A stretch of 57,666 nt of DNA from contig JAFVPB010000003.1 of the NCBI GenBank assembly GCA_017505525.1, positions 1 to 57,666 of the forward strand. The letters run 5' to 3'. A program made the translations under genes and the position numbers. This DNA comes from Clostridia bacterium. Lineage in GTDB: Bacteria; Bacillota; Clostridia; UMGS1883. The notes beneath the pieces were generated by a model. The model was not told where the DNA came from. It was given only the letters and a program-made list of their open reading frames with translations, and did no database searches. Numbering within the stretch: the stretch's first letter is position 1; every line of letters starts with the position of its first letter. This document shows, in pieces, positions 1 to 7,863 of the stretch.

Positions 1-107
1 ATTTGTCTTATTATTTTGTGCTATTTTAAAATCAAGTATTTTATTTTTATGGAAAGTAATAAATTCAATCTATAGGCTATTGAAAAACATAATAAAGAGA
101 AATAATT

Positions 108-141
108 AAAAAATCTCTTGCAAATTTGCAAGAGATTTTTT
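108..141 (-). terminator. Rho-independent terminator of the phosphatidyltransferase gene
   Basis: A near-perfect inverted repeat (AATCTCTTGCAAA / TTTGCAAGAGATT) is flanked by A-run and T-run, so it can end transcription in both directions. It sits directly at the 3' end of the reverse-strand gene that stops at 141. The gene entering from the left edge, if any, could use it too. Confidence 0.85.
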
Positions 142-692
142 TAATTATCTATAAAGAATGTTTTAGCGTTAGACTTGTAATCAGTTCGTTTAATATGAAT
201 TGTAAGCTCGTCTGCTGAGGCAAGTGCACACACTAAGCAGGCAAGCACACAAACAAAGGTTTTATTCATAAAAAGAATAAGATAGGGAATGCAGAAAACC
301 ACGAAACCGCTTATCTTGTTTCCATAGGTGTGGAGCGAGGAAAAACGGTGGTATTTAACTGCTGCCCATATGTAGGATATAATTCTTGTGAGAAGAACCG
401 CTACGGCAAACATCCAGGCGTATATACTTACCCCATTAAAGATATCGGGAAGAATATTTAAAATCATTGCTCCATAGTATATAAGGTCTGCCACGCTATC
501 GAGCTTTGCACCAAGCTCACTTGTGAGATTAAGGCGCCTTGCAAGAAAACCATCGAGAATATCGGTGAAGCCACACAGAGTATAGATAGTGAAGAACGAA
601 ACTGATAATGGCTCGATAAAGAATAAAACGAAGGCACCGATAATTCGCAATGCAGTTATTGAATTGGGAAGGTGTTTCATTTTCCAAATCAC
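141..692 (-). CDS. CDP-alcohol phosphatidyltransferase family membrane protein
   Basis: The protein (about 183 aa) makes phospholipid head groups by transferring an alcohol such as glycerol phosphate to CDP-diacylglycerol in the cytoplasmic membrane. The family signature is complete: D44-x2-D47-G48-x2-A51-R52-x8-G61-x3-D65-x3-D69, which binds the metal and CDP. Several hydrophobic segments flank it (about residues 14-40, 70-105 and 128-160). The length fits PgsA-type phosphatidylglycerophosphate synthases, but sequence alone cannot separate PgsA from a related substrate specificity. The start is uncertain: a GTG at 692 has AGAAAG upstream, while an ATG at 680 has a GGA only two bases away. 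It has its own promoter (719-747) and terminator and is transcribed away from the HPr gene. Confidence 0.85.
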   Translation of the reverse strand: MIWKMKHLPNSITALRIIGAFVLFFIEPLSVSFFTIYTLCGFTDILDGFLARRLNLTSELGAKLDSVADLIYYGAMILNILPDIFNGVSIYAWMFAVAVLLTRIISYIWAAVKYHRFSSLHTYGNKISGFVVFCIPYLILFMNKTFVCVLACLVCALASADELTIHIKRTDYKSNAKTFFIDN

Positions 693-718
693 AGCTTTCT
701 TTTATATCGTATTAAAAA

Positions 719-747
719 ATTATACTACAAAATTAAGAAAATTTCAA
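719..747 (-). promoter_or_regulatory. Sigma-A promoter for the phosphatidyltransferase gene
   Basis: Reading the reverse strand, TTGAAA (742-747) and TATAAT (719-724) are separated by exactly 17 bases, close to the vegetative consensus. The transcript would start just upstream of the gene at 692. Confidence 0.75.
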
Positions 748-816
748 TCTTTTTTTGACAAATAATAGTAAAACGCAGAATGCAAACCAAAATTGACTTA
801 AAAAAACAAATTTATG

Positions 817-845
817 TTGACTAATTGAAAAAAAAGCTGTATACT
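817..845 (+). promoter_or_regulatory. Sigma-A promoter for the HPr gene
   Basis: TTGACT (817-822) and TATACT (840-845) are 17 bases apart, followed by a short leader to the HPr start at 884. It is the first clear forward promoter, so it may also drive the downstream genes to 7,341. Confidence 0.8.
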
Positions 846-883
846 ATTTGTAAGTATAAATTATAATGAGGGAGTTTACTTAT

Positions 884-1147
884 ATGGTTTCTAAAGAAAT
901 TGTTGTGCAAAATCAAGTGGGGTTACATGCCCGTCCTGCTACATTCTTTATACAGAAAGCAAATGAATTTACTTCAAGTATTTGGATTTCAAAGGAAGAA
1001 CGCAAAGTAAATGCGAAAAGCTTGTTAGGCGTTTTGTCTTTGGGAGTAACACGCGGAACAGCAATCACAATTATTGCCGACGGAACTGATGAAGAAGAGG
1101 CTGTTAAAGAGCTTGAGAAACTTGTACAATCAAATTTTGAGGAGTAA
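884..1147 (+). CDS. ptsH: HPr phosphocarrier protein (PTS)
   Basis: This is the small phosphocarrier that relays phosphate from enzyme I to sugar-specific PTS components. In low-GC Gram-positives, after phosphorylation on Ser46, it also acts as co-repressor with CcpA. Both sites are present: His15 in GLHARPA and Ser46 in NAKSLLG, so it is HPr and not Crh, which lacks His15. The start at 884 is chosen over the in-frame ATG at 866 because GAGGGAG (868-874) lies nine bases before it and would be inside the longer reading frame. With this start the protein is 87 aa, the normal HPr length. No PTS enzymes lie beside it. Serine-phosphorylated HPr could link carbon status to the sugar locus further on, but no convincing cre site was found there. 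Confidence 0.92.
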   Translation: MVSKEIVVQNQVGLHARPATFFIQKANEFTSSIWISKEERKVNAKSLLGVLSLGVTRGTAITIIADGTDEEEAVKELEKLVQSNFEE

Positions 1148-1159
1148 TCTTCAAAAGAA

Positions 1160-1231
1160 GGTCTGCGAAGATGCAAACCAGTTAAATAGTAAATACAAAT
1201 GTAGGGAATTTGCAAAGACGCAAATTCCCTA
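1160..1231 (+). other. Two look-alike intergenic hairpins
   Basis: Between the HPr gene and the next gene lies a strong hairpin with a 12-bp stem (TAGGGAATTTGC at 1202-1213 paired with 1220-1231). A weaker one precedes it near 1163-1182, with the same core, TGC-(G/A)AAGA-(T/C)-GCA. Neither has a clear T-run, so termination is doubtful. They may be mRNA stability or partial-termination structures that reduce read-through from the HPr promoter. Confidence 0.45.
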
Positions 1232-1254
1232 TAACTAATTAACGGAGAAACAAA

Positions 1255-2277
1255 ATGAGGAAAAGACTATTATCAATTTTAATTGCACTTTTATTTCTTC
1301 TTACTGCATGCACAGGCACGACTGTTTCGGAAAACACAGTTAATTATAAAACAGATTCTTCTCTTGAACTCCATTTTATTGATGTGGGGCAGGGAGATTG
1401 CATTTTGGTGCTTAGTGAAAACACATCTATGCTTATTGATGCAGGCACAAAGGAAAGTGGACATAAGATTACAGAATATATTAAATCCCTGGGAATTGAA
1501 AGCCTTGATTATTTTATAGGTACACACCCGCACGATGATCATCTTGGCGGTGCGGCGAAGGTTATTCGGGAGTTTTCTCCGAAAGAGGTTTTGATGTCGG
1601 ACGAATTATCGGATGCTTATTTTTATGAAGAACTTCTCGAGACACTATATAAAGAAAATATATCCGTAACAGTGCCTGAAATAGGCTGCAGATACAGAGA
1701 AGAAGATTTCGACTTTAAATTTATTTCCCCTTACGAAAGTTTTGGAGATACAAATGATAATTCCCTTGTAATGATGATATACTTTAAAAACACAAATATG
1801 TTATTTATGGGCGATGCTGAAAAAAGTGTTGAAGAGAAGCTTTTAGAAGAAGAGGAGCTTAAAGCAGATGTTTTAAAGGTTGGACATCACGGAAGCCGTT
1901 ATGCATCAAACTACGATTTTCTGCGCGCAGTAGAGCCGACTGTTGCAGTAATACAATCGGAAAAGGGAAATATGTATGGCCATCCGCATGAAGAGGCAAT
2001 AGAAAGGCTTGGTGAGGTTGGCGCAAATATTTTAAGGTGTGATGAACTGGGAACAATAGTGTTAAAATGCGACGGAGAGAAAATATACTATAATGAAGAA
2101 GAACTGATTAAAAAAGAAGTAATAACGCAAATCAGCTATATAGGAAATAAAAAATCACACGTTTTTCACCGTGATACGTGCGGAAATCTACCAAAGGAAA
2201 GTAATAGTGTGAAGTTAAACTCCCGCGAAGAAGCAATTATCCTTGGATATTCTGCTTGCAAAGGGTGTAATCCATAA
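1255..2277 (+). CDS. Secreted ComEC/Rec2-like metallo-beta-lactamase fold lipoprotein
   Basis: The 340-aa protein begins with a lipoprotein signal (LTAC, modified Cys19), so it should sit on the outer face of the membrane. Its core is the stand-alone ComEC-type metallo-beta-lactamase domain: the HFIDVGQGD strand near residue 40, the metal-binding HPHDDHLGG motif near residue 92, GDAE, and VGHHGS. Such domains are usually nucleases or phosphodiesterases. The C-terminal 45 residues (from YIGNKKSHVFH on) form a small Cys/His module with C-x(n)-C and CKGC, resembling the Ada/nuclease-associated metal-binding tail found on secreted DNases. Together this suggests extracellular nucleic-acid processing, perhaps DNA scavenging, but no competence genes are nearby. 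Substrate is inference. Confidence 0.85.
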   Translation: MRKRLLSILIALLFLLTACTGTTVSENTVNYKTDSSLELHFIDVGQGDCILVLSENTSMLIDAGTKESGHKITEYIKSLGIESLDYFIGTHPHDDHLGGAAKVIREFSPKEVLMSDELSDAYFYEELLETLYKENISVTVPEIGCRYREEDFDFKFISPYESFGDTNDNSLVMMIYFKNTNMLFMGDAEKSVEEKLLEEEELKADVLKVGHHGSRYASNYDFLRAVEPTVAVIQSEKGNMYGHPHEEAIERLGEVGANILRCDELGTIVLKCDGEKIYYNEEELIKKEVITQISYIGNKKSHVFHRDTCGNLPKESNSVKLNSREEAIILGYSACKGCNP

Positions 2278-2296
2278 AAAGTAAAGGAGAATAATA

Positions 2297-2917
2297 ATGA
2301 AAGTAATTTTATTTAACGGAAGTCCGAATGAAAAAGGCTGTACATATACGGCACTTAGCGTAGTAGCTAAAGAAATTGAAAAGTATGGCATAGAAACTGA
2401 AATTTTTCAGGCAGGTAAAACAACGAAAGGTTGTTTGGGTTGCAAATATTGTGCGAAAACAGGAAAATGTATAACAAATGATTGTGTGAATGATGCTATA
2501 GAAAAGATTGAGGGTGCAGACGGATTTGTTTTCGGCTCACCCGTACACTATGCGGCAGCATCAGGCGAGATGACCTCTTTCCTCGACAGACTTTTTTACG
2601 CAGGTGGAGCAAAAAAACTTGCGCATAAGCCTTGCGCGGCAGTAGCATCTGCCCGCAGAGCAGGAACAACTGCCACTCTTGACCAACTTTTAAAATATCC
2701 CGAAATTATGCAGATGCCTGTTGTTACATCGCAGTACTGGAATATGGTACACGGCACAAATCCCGACGAGGTTATGCACGATGAAGAGGGCATTCAGACA
2801 ATGAGAACACTTGGAAAGAATATGGCGTGGCTAGTTAAATGTATTGAAGCGGGAAAAAATGCAGGAATAGATATTCCCGAAACAGAAGCAAAAATTAAGA
2901 CAAATTATATAAGATAA
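2297..2917 (+). CDS. Flavodoxin-fold NAD(P)H-dependent oxidoreductase
   Basis: The 206-aa protein belongs to the NADPH-dependent FMN reductase / iron-sulfur flavoprotein superfamily. The N-terminal FNGSPNEKGCTY phosphate-binding loop and the GFVFGSPVHYAAASG segment, which contacts the FMN ring, are both present. A Cys-rich stretch, CLGCKYC with a further Cys six residues on (about residues 46-60), resembles the iron-sulfur flavoprotein cluster-binding motif, so electrons may pass through a [4Fe-4S] cluster. It is cytoplasmic, with no signal peptide. It lies 19 bases after the lipoprotein gene and 12 before murD, so it is likely co-transcribed. The physiological electron acceptor is unknown. 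Confidence 0.85.
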   Translation: MKVILFNGSPNEKGCTYTALSVVAKEIEKYGIETEIFQAGKTTKGCLGCKYCAKTGKCITNDCVNDAIEKIEGADGFVFGSPVHYAAASGEMTSFLDRLFYAGGAKKLAHKPCAAVASARRAGTTATLDQLLKYPEIMQMPVVTSQYWNMVHGTNPDEVMHDEEGIQTMRTLGKNMAWLVKCIEAGKNAGIDIPETEAKIKTNYIR

Positions 2918-2929
2918 GAGGTTTTAATC

Positions 2930-4297
2930 TTGAGTAAATTTAATGCTTTTAAAAATTATGTGAAGGGCAAAAAAATAGGCGTTGTAGGCATAGGAATAAG
3001 TAATATGCCTCTTATAGAGCTTTTGTGTGAAAACGGAGCTATAGTTACGGCTTACGATAAAAAAACAGAAGATAAACTTGGAGAAAACGGCGAAAAGCTT
3101 AAAAAAATGGGCGCAAAGCTTGTTTGCGGTGAAAACTATCTGGATAATCTTTCGGGAGATATTATCTTTAAAACTCCGGGAATGAGGTTTGACCACAGTG
3201 CGCTTATAAATGCGCGTGAAAACGGAAGTATAATCACAAGCGAAATGGAAGTGTTTTTCGAGGTTTGCCCCTCAAAAATTATTGCGGTAACGGGAAGCGA
3301 CGGAAAAACAACCACTACAACGCTTATATATAAAATTCTTACTGAAAGCGGATATAACTGCCATTTAGGTGGAAACATAGGCACACCGCTTTTATGTAGG
3401 ACTGATGAGATAAAAGAAACTGATATAGCAGTGCTTGAGCTTTCAAGCTTTCAGCTCCACACAATGAAAAAAAGTGCCGATGTTGCAGTTGTAACAAATA
3501 TTTCACCAAACCATCTTGATATGCACAAATCTTATGAAGAGTATATTGAAGCAAAATGCAATATTTTCCTTAATCAGAATGAGGATGGAGTGCTTGTTGT
3601 TAATAAAGCAAACGATGTTTCATATTCTCTTGGAAAAAGTGCAAAGGGAAATGTTACGGTGTTTGGTTATGAAAATTCGTGCGATGTTTACACAGAAAAC
3701 GGTGAAATATTTGCTTTCGGCGAAAAAATAATGGATGAGGCAGATATTAAAATTCCCGGAAAGCACAACGTGGAAAACTATATGGCAGCAATTTCGGCTA
3801 CAAAAGGTTTGGCTAAAAAAGAAGCTATTATTAATGTGGCAAGAACATTTGGCGGAGTGGAGCACAGAATTGAATTTGTGCGCGAGCTTGATGGCGTAAG
3901 ATACTACAACAGTTCAATTGATTCAAGCCCCAACAGAACTATCAACACCCTTAAGGTTTTTGATAAGGTAGTGCTTATCACAGGCGGAAAAGATAAGGGC
4001 ATCAGCTACGACGAGCTTGGCGAATGGCTTGCAAAAAAAACAAAGCATATTGTACTTATTGGTAAAACAGGCCCTGTTATTAAAGAATCGCTTGATAAAT
4101 ATGTGAAAGAAACAGGGATTGGTGCGGATATTAAAACGGAGTTTTGCCAAAACTATGAAGAGGCAGTTTCTGCGGCACGTAATGCGAGTGAAAAAGGAGA
4201 TGTTGTTCTTCTTTCAAATGCGAGCACAAGTTTCGATATGTTCAATAATTTTGAGGAACGCGGAAACTTATTTAAAAATATAGTTAACAATCTTTAA
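2930..4297 (+). CDS. murD: UDP-N-acetylmuramoyl-L-alanine--D-glutamate ligase
   Basis: MurD adds D-glutamate to UDP-MurNAc-L-Ala in cytoplasmic peptidoglycan precursor synthesis, using ATP. The protein (455 aa, normal length) has the Rossmann-like N-terminal domain (GVVGIGISN, residues 17-25), the Mur-ligase ATP loop TGSDGKTT (121-128), the NISPNHLDMH central-domain motif, and the C-terminal ligase segment ending NASTSFDMFNNFEERG, which is diagnostic for MurD over other Mur ligases. It starts with TTG, preceded by AAGAGG. It is isolated from other cell-wall genes (no mraY, ftsW or murG here) and sits between a flavoprotein and peptidases, an unusual setting for murD. Confidence 0.95.
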   Translation: MSKFNAFKNYVKGKKIGVVGIGISNMPLIELLCENGAIVTAYDKKTEDKLGENGEKLKKMGAKLVCGENYLDNLSGDIIFKTPGMRFDHSALINARENGSIITSEMEVFFEVCPSKIIAVTGSDGKTTTTTLIYKILTESGYNCHLGGNIGTPLLCRTDEIKETDIAVLELSSFQLHTMKKSADVAVVTNISPNHLDMHKSYEEYIEAKCNIFLNQNEDGVLVVNKANDVSYSLGKSAKGNVTVFGYENSCDVYTENGEIFAFGEKIMDEADIKIPGKHNVENYMAAISATKGLAKKEAIINVARTFGGVEHRIEFVRELDGVRYYNSSIDSSPNRTINTLKVFDKVVLITGGKDKGISYDELGEWLAKKTKHIVLIGKTGPVIKESLDKYVKETGIGADIKTEFCQNYEEAVSAARNASEKGDVVLLSNASTSFDMFNNFEERGNLFKNIVNNL

Positions 4298-4310
4298 AGG
4301 AATGAAAATT

Positions 4311-5345
4311 ATGACGGCAGCACAATATCTTAAAATGCTTGACGAGAAGCTTGGCGTAAGCGGAAATGAAAAAGATATTCAAGAATTAATAAAGAAACTG
4401 TTTTCTCAATTTTGCGACACTGTTGAAATCGACGGAATAGGTAACGTTATCGGAAGAAGAAAGGGAACGAATAACACTGCCCCATCCATTATGATTGAAG
4501 CGCATATGGATGAACTTGGATTAATGGTTTCAAGAATTACCGACAAGGGTAGCCTTAATTTTATAACTATCGGGGGGTTTGATCCCAAGGTGCTTCCGGG
4601 AACAGAGGTTACAGTGCACGGAAAGGAAAAGCTTTTCGGCGTTATCGGGGCAAAGCCTCCGCACCTTGTAAACGACAGGAGTAAGGCATCGAAAATAGGG
4701 GAGCTGTGCGTAGATATTGGCTACAGCAAGGAAGAAACCGAGAAGCTTGTGAGCGTGGGAGATATGATAACCATAAACACAAACTATACCGAGCTTTCAA
4801 ATAAAATTGTAGCGGCAAGATGTATCGACGACCGTGGAGGATTAGCCGCTATTTTGCGTACTCTTGAAATATTAAAAGACGAGAAAATAGAAAACGAGAT
4901 AATCTGTGTTGCAACAGTTCAGGAAGAGCTTGGTTTGCGCGGGGCAAGGGTTGCCGCATCGCATATTATGCCCGGGTGCGCAATTGCAATAGATGTGTGC
5001 CACGGCGAGAGTGATGATGTGCGTGATGATGCTTTCCCTTGCGGAAATGGCCCCGTTGTAACGGTTGGCCCCAATCTTCATACCAAGTTTACAAAAATGA
5101 TGCTTAATCAGGCGAAAAAGAATTCTATAGATATTCAGCTTGAGGCATGCTCGGGCGATACAGGTACAGATGCGTGGGAAATTCAGACGGCTGCTTGTGG
5201 CGTTCCAACGGCTTTAATTTCAATCCCTGTGCGCTATATGCACTCTAATTACGAGGTTGCATCAACAGACGATATTGAAGCTACGGCAAAAATCATAGCA
5301 TTTACTATAAAAGAATTAAAGGATGGTGAATGTTTATGTTTTTAA
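4311..5345 (+). CDS. M42 family metallo-aminopeptidase (copy 1 of 3)
   Basis: M42 enzymes are cobalt- or zinc-dependent aminopeptidases that form large tetrahedral (TET-like) dodecamers in the cytoplasm and trim peptides. All metal and catalytic motifs are present: AHMDELG, the metal-bridging Asp in CIDDRGG, the catalytic Glu pair in TVQEELGLRGA, Asp in AIDVCHG, GTDA, and the final His in RYMHS. The start at 4311 is preferred over the ATG at 4302 because AAAGGA abuts 4302 but is nine bases from 4311. It is followed by two further M42 genes with overlapping ends, clearly one operon. The three copies are diverged, so this is not a recent duplication. Confidence 0.93.
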   Translation: MTAAQYLKMLDEKLGVSGNEKDIQELIKKLFSQFCDTVEIDGIGNVIGRRKGTNNTAPSIMIEAHMDELGLMVSRITDKGSLNFITIGGFDPKVLPGTEVTVHGKEKLFGVIGAKPPHLVNDRSKASKIGELCVDIGYSKEETEKLVSVGDMITINTNYTELSNKIVAARCIDDRGGLAAILRTLEILKDEKIENEIICVATVQEELGLRGARVAASHIMPGCAIAIDVCHGESDDVRDDAFPCGNGPVVTVGPNLHTKFTKMMLNQAKKNSIDIQLEACSGDTGTDAWEIQTAACGVPTALISIPVRYMHSNYEVASTDDIEATAKIIAFTIKELKDGECLCF

Positions 5346-6343
5346 AAGAACTTGCAAATCTTGGCGCTCCATCAGGCTTTGAGGATTCGGTGCGTAATTT
5401 CTTAAAAGAGCATGCAGTTGCCGATGAAATCTACACCGATTCTATAGGTAATCTTATCTGCCATAAAAAGGGTGCAGGTAAGAAGGTGATGGTGGCGGCA
5501 CATATGGACGAGGTAGGGCTATTAATAACGGGAATTACTGATAGCGGTTATTTAAAATTCAATGCTCTCGGCGGAATAGAAACTGCTGTTTTGTGCAGTA
5601 AAAAAGTTTATATAGGCGAGAAAAAAATCCCAGGCATTATAAGTGCAAAGGCAGTTCATCTTCAAACGAGCGACGAAATGTCGACCCCGCTAAAATTTAA
5701 AAATATGTATATTGATATCGGTGCATCAAACAGAAGCGAGGCAGAGAAAAAAGTTTCGCTTGGAGATGCAGCGGTGTTTGACGGAGAATACACTCCTTTT
5801 GGAAATAACCTTGTTAAAAGCAAGGCACTCGACGACAGAGTGGGTTGTGCGATTCTTTTAGAATTAATGAAAGAAACCTACGACAGTGATATGTATTTTG
5901 TGTTCACTGTTCAGGAAGAAATAGGAACAAGAGGAGCAAAGGTAGCTTCCTACAATATTAAGCCTGATATAGCTCTTGTAATTGAGGGTACAACGTGCTC
6001 TGATGTGTATGGCAGTATGGAGCACAATCAGGTAACAAGGCTTGGTGATGGCGCAGTTTTAACTGCTATGGACAGAGCCGCAATATCAAACAGAGAATAT
6101 TTTAATTTTATTGTAGAGATTGCAAAAGAAAACAATATTAAATTGCAGATTAAAAAAACCATAATGGGTGGAACAGATGCAGGAGCGATTGTAACATCTG
6201 GGACAGGTGTTAAAACGGCTGTGCTTGCGGCGCCCTGCAGATATATTCATTCGCCGGTAAGCGTTATGAATTTATCCGATTACGAATCACTTAAGGAACT
6301 TTCAAAACTTGTTTGTAAGAATATCGAAAGGAGTGGACTTTAA
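5336..6343 (+). CDS. M42 family metallo-aminopeptidase (copy 2 of 3)
   Basis: A second M42 aminopeptidase, with AHMDEVG, ALDDRVG, TVQEEIGTRGAKVAS, GGTDAG and RYIHS. The metal-binding Asp of copies 1 and 3 (in AIDV / SVDV) is Glu here (VIEGTTCSD), a variant seen in some M42 enzymes and likely to alter metal affinity or specificity. The start at 5336 overlaps the end of copy 1. GGTGA lies just before, and the ATG six bases upstream is too close to it. The gene ends by sharing bases with the start of copy 3 (TAATG), indicating translational coupling. Closer similarity of copies 2 and 3 in the region after the start suggests that copy 1 branched first. Confidence 0.93.
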   Translation: MFLKELANLGAPSGFEDSVRNFLKEHAVADEIYTDSIGNLICHKKGAGKKVMVAAHMDEVGLLITGITDSGYLKFNALGGIETAVLCSKKVYIGEKKIPGIISAKAVHLQTSDEMSTPLKFKNMYIDIGASNRSEAEKKVSLGDAAVFDGEYTPFGNNLVKSKALDDRVGCAILLELMKETYDSDMYFVFTVQEEIGTRGAKVASYNIKPDIALVIEGTTCSDVYGSMEHNQVTRLGDGAVLTAMDRAAISNREYFNFIVEIAKENNIKLQIKKTIMGGTDAGAIVTSGTGVKTAVLAAPCRYIHSPVSVMNLSDYESLKELSKLVCKNIERSGL

Positions 6344-7341
6344 TGGAACTTCTTAAAAAACTTGCTCTTTGTACTTCTCCCTCGGGAAGAGAAGACGGTA
6401 TCAGGGAAATTATAAAAGAAGAAGTTAAAGAGTGCTTTGATGAAATATATACCGATGCCTTGGGAAATTTAATATGCCATAAAAAAGGTAACGGCAAAAA
6501 GCTGATGCTTTGTGCCCATATGGACGAAATAGGATTTGTTGTAACCTATATAGATAATTCGGGATTTTTACGTTTTGGAAACGTTGGAGGTATTTTAGCA
6601 TATAATAGTATTAACTCGCGTGTTGTTTTCGAAAACGGCACTGTTGGTACAATTTCATACGAAAACAAGGAAAATCCGTCGAATATCAATCTTAGCAAAA
6701 TGTATATTGATATTGGAGCAACTTCGCGCGAAGATGCCGAGAAAAAAGTTAAAATAGGCGATATGGCAGTATATCATTCGCAGTTTTACGAAAACGGAAA
6801 CAGAGCTATATCAAAGGCTCTTGACGACAGAGCGGGTTGTGCTATTCTTATTGAGGCGGTTAAAAAAGCTGAAAAAAGCGCAAACGATTTGTTCGTTGTG
6901 TTTACTTCTCAGGAAGAGGTGGGGCTTCGCGGTGCCAAGGTAGCTTCAAACAGTGTAGAGCCCGATATGGCGGTTTCTGTGGATGTTTCAAACGTGGGGG
7001 ATACTCCTGCATCTTTGGAGCTTAATTTGAAGCTCGGAGAAGGTCCTGCCGTTAAAATGAAGGATTCATCATATATAATTCATCCTTCGGCAAGAAGATA
7101 TATGCTCGATTGCGCGAAAAACGCAAACATAAAGTTTCAGCTTGAGGCATCTTCCTATGGCGGAACTGATACAGGTGCAATCCATCTTTCGGGAAACGGT
7201 GTGCCTGCAGGAACAATTTCCATCCCAACAAGGTATATTCATTCCGCAAATGAAGTGATTGATATTGCCGATTATAAAGCTTCGGTGGAGCTTGTAAAAA
7301 CGGTTATAGAAACCTCGGCAGAAGAGTATTTACAGGCATAA
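6343..7341 (+). CDS. M42 family metallo-aminopeptidase (copy 3 of 3)
   Basis: The third tandem M42 aminopeptidase is 332 aa. Motifs are AHMDEIG, ALDDRAG, TSQEEVGLRGAKVAS, SVDVSNVGD, GGTDTGAIH and RYIHSANE, so the active site is complete. The start codon overlaps the stop of copy 2, and AAAGGAG precedes it. The gene ends before an AT-rich stretch with no clear hairpin, after which the tRNA promoter begins. Three paralogues side by side could form mixed complexes with a broader peptide range. That is inference. Confidence 0.93.
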   Translation: MELLKKLALCTSPSGREDGIREIIKEEVKECFDEIYTDALGNLICHKKGNGKKLMLCAHMDEIGFVVTYIDNSGFLRFGNVGGILAYNSINSRVVFENGTVGTISYENKENPSNINLSKMYIDIGATSREDAEKKVKIGDMAVYHSQFYENGNRAISKALDDRAGCAILIEAVKKAEKSANDLFVVFTSQEEVGLRGAKVASNSVEPDMAVSVDVSNVGDTPASLELNLKLGEGPAVKMKDSSYIIHPSARRYMLDCAKNANIKFQLEASSYGGTDTGAIHLSGNGVPAGTISIPTRYIHSANEVIDIADYKASVELVKTVIETSAEEYLQA

Positions 7342-7383
7342 AAAAATAATTGAAAAAAATTAAAAATTTTTCAAAAAAAAGTG

Positions 7384-7412
7384 TTGACATTTTGCCAATG
7401 ATTTGTTATAAT
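7384..7412 (+). promoter_or_regulatory. Consensus promoter of the tRNA operon
   Basis: TTGACA (7384-7389), 17 bases, then TATAAT (7407-7412): a perfect match to the vegetative consensus, as expected for a stable-RNA operon. The first tRNA begins 30 bases after the -10 box. Confidence 0.92.
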
Positions 7413-7441
7413 TATCAACGTTGTCGGTAGTGATAACAAAT

Positions 7442-7517
7442 GGGAGCATAGCTCAGCTGGGAGAGCATCTGCCTTACAAGCAGAGGGTCATAGGTTCGAG
7501 CCCTATTGTTCCCACCA
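7442..7517 (+). tRNA. tRNA-Val (TAC)
   Basis: A 76-nt cloverleaf with acceptor stem GGGAGCA/TGTTCCC, anticodon loop CTTACAA (anticodon TAC), T arm ATAGG-TTCGAGC-CCTAT, and an encoded 3' CCA. First gene of a five-tRNA cluster. Confidence 0.96.
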
Positions 7518-7521
7518 TTTT

Positions 7522-7598
7522 GGCCCGGTAGTTCAGTTGGTTAGAACGCCAGCCTGTCACGCTGGAGGTCGTGGGTTCGAGCCCCATCCGGGTCGCCA
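7522..7598 (+). tRNA. tRNA-Asp (GTC)
   Basis: A 77-nt cloverleaf with anticodon stem CCAGC/GCTGG around loop CTGTCAC (anticodon GTC), T loop TTCGAGC, and encoded CCA. It lies four bases after tRNA-Val. Confidence 0.96.
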
Positions 7599-7602
7599 AA
7601 AT

Positions 7603-7678
7603 GCCTTTGTAGCTCAGTCGGTAGAGCAAGGGACTGAAAATCCCTGTGTCGGCGGTTCGATTCCACCCGAAGGCACCA
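7603..7678 (+). tRNA. tRNA-Phe (GAA)
   Basis: A 76-nt cloverleaf with acceptor GCCTTTG/CGAAGGC (one G-U pair), anticodon loop CTGAAAA (anticodon GAA), and encoded CCA. Confidence 0.96.
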
Positions 7679-7681
7679 TCT

Positions 7682-7756
7682 GCGGGAGTGGCTCAGTGGT
7701 AGAGCGTCACCTTGCCAAGGTGAACGTCGCGAGTTCGAATCTCGTCTTCCGCTCCA
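7682..7756 (+). tRNA. tRNA-Gly (GCC)
   Basis: A 75-nt cloverleaf with anticodon stem TCACC/GGTGA around loop TTGCCAA (anticodon GCC), T loop TTCGAAT, and encoded CCA. Confidence 0.96.
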
Positions 7757-7761
7757 AAGAT

Positions 7762-7782
7762 AAAAGACGCTTAGCGTCTTTT
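7762..7782 (+). terminator. Hairpin terminator between tRNA-Gly and tRNA-Cys
   Basis: AAAAGACGC-TTA-GCGTCTTTT is a perfect 9-bp stem ending in a T-run, placed inside the tRNA cluster. It should end or weaken transcription before tRNA-Cys, so tRNA-Cys may depend on read-through. Confidence 0.7.
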
Positions 7783-7789
7783 ATTATAT

Positions 7790-7863
7790 GGCGCCATAGC
7801 CAAGTGGTAAGGCAGAGGCCTGCAAAGCCTTTATCCCCAGTTCAAGTCTGGGTGGCGCCTCCA
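7790..7863 (+). tRNA. tRNA-Cys (GCA)
   Basis: A 74-nt cloverleaf with perfect acceptor GGCGCCA/TGGCGCC, anticodon loop CTGCAAA (anticodon GCA), and encoded CCA at 7861-7863. The CCA is also the first three bases of the repeat element that follows. Confidence 0.96.

Noticed and set aside
913-1215. Reverse-strand open frame opposite the HPr gene
   Set aside because: It mirrors the HPr coding sequence, has no ribosome site, and its translation has no recognisable features.
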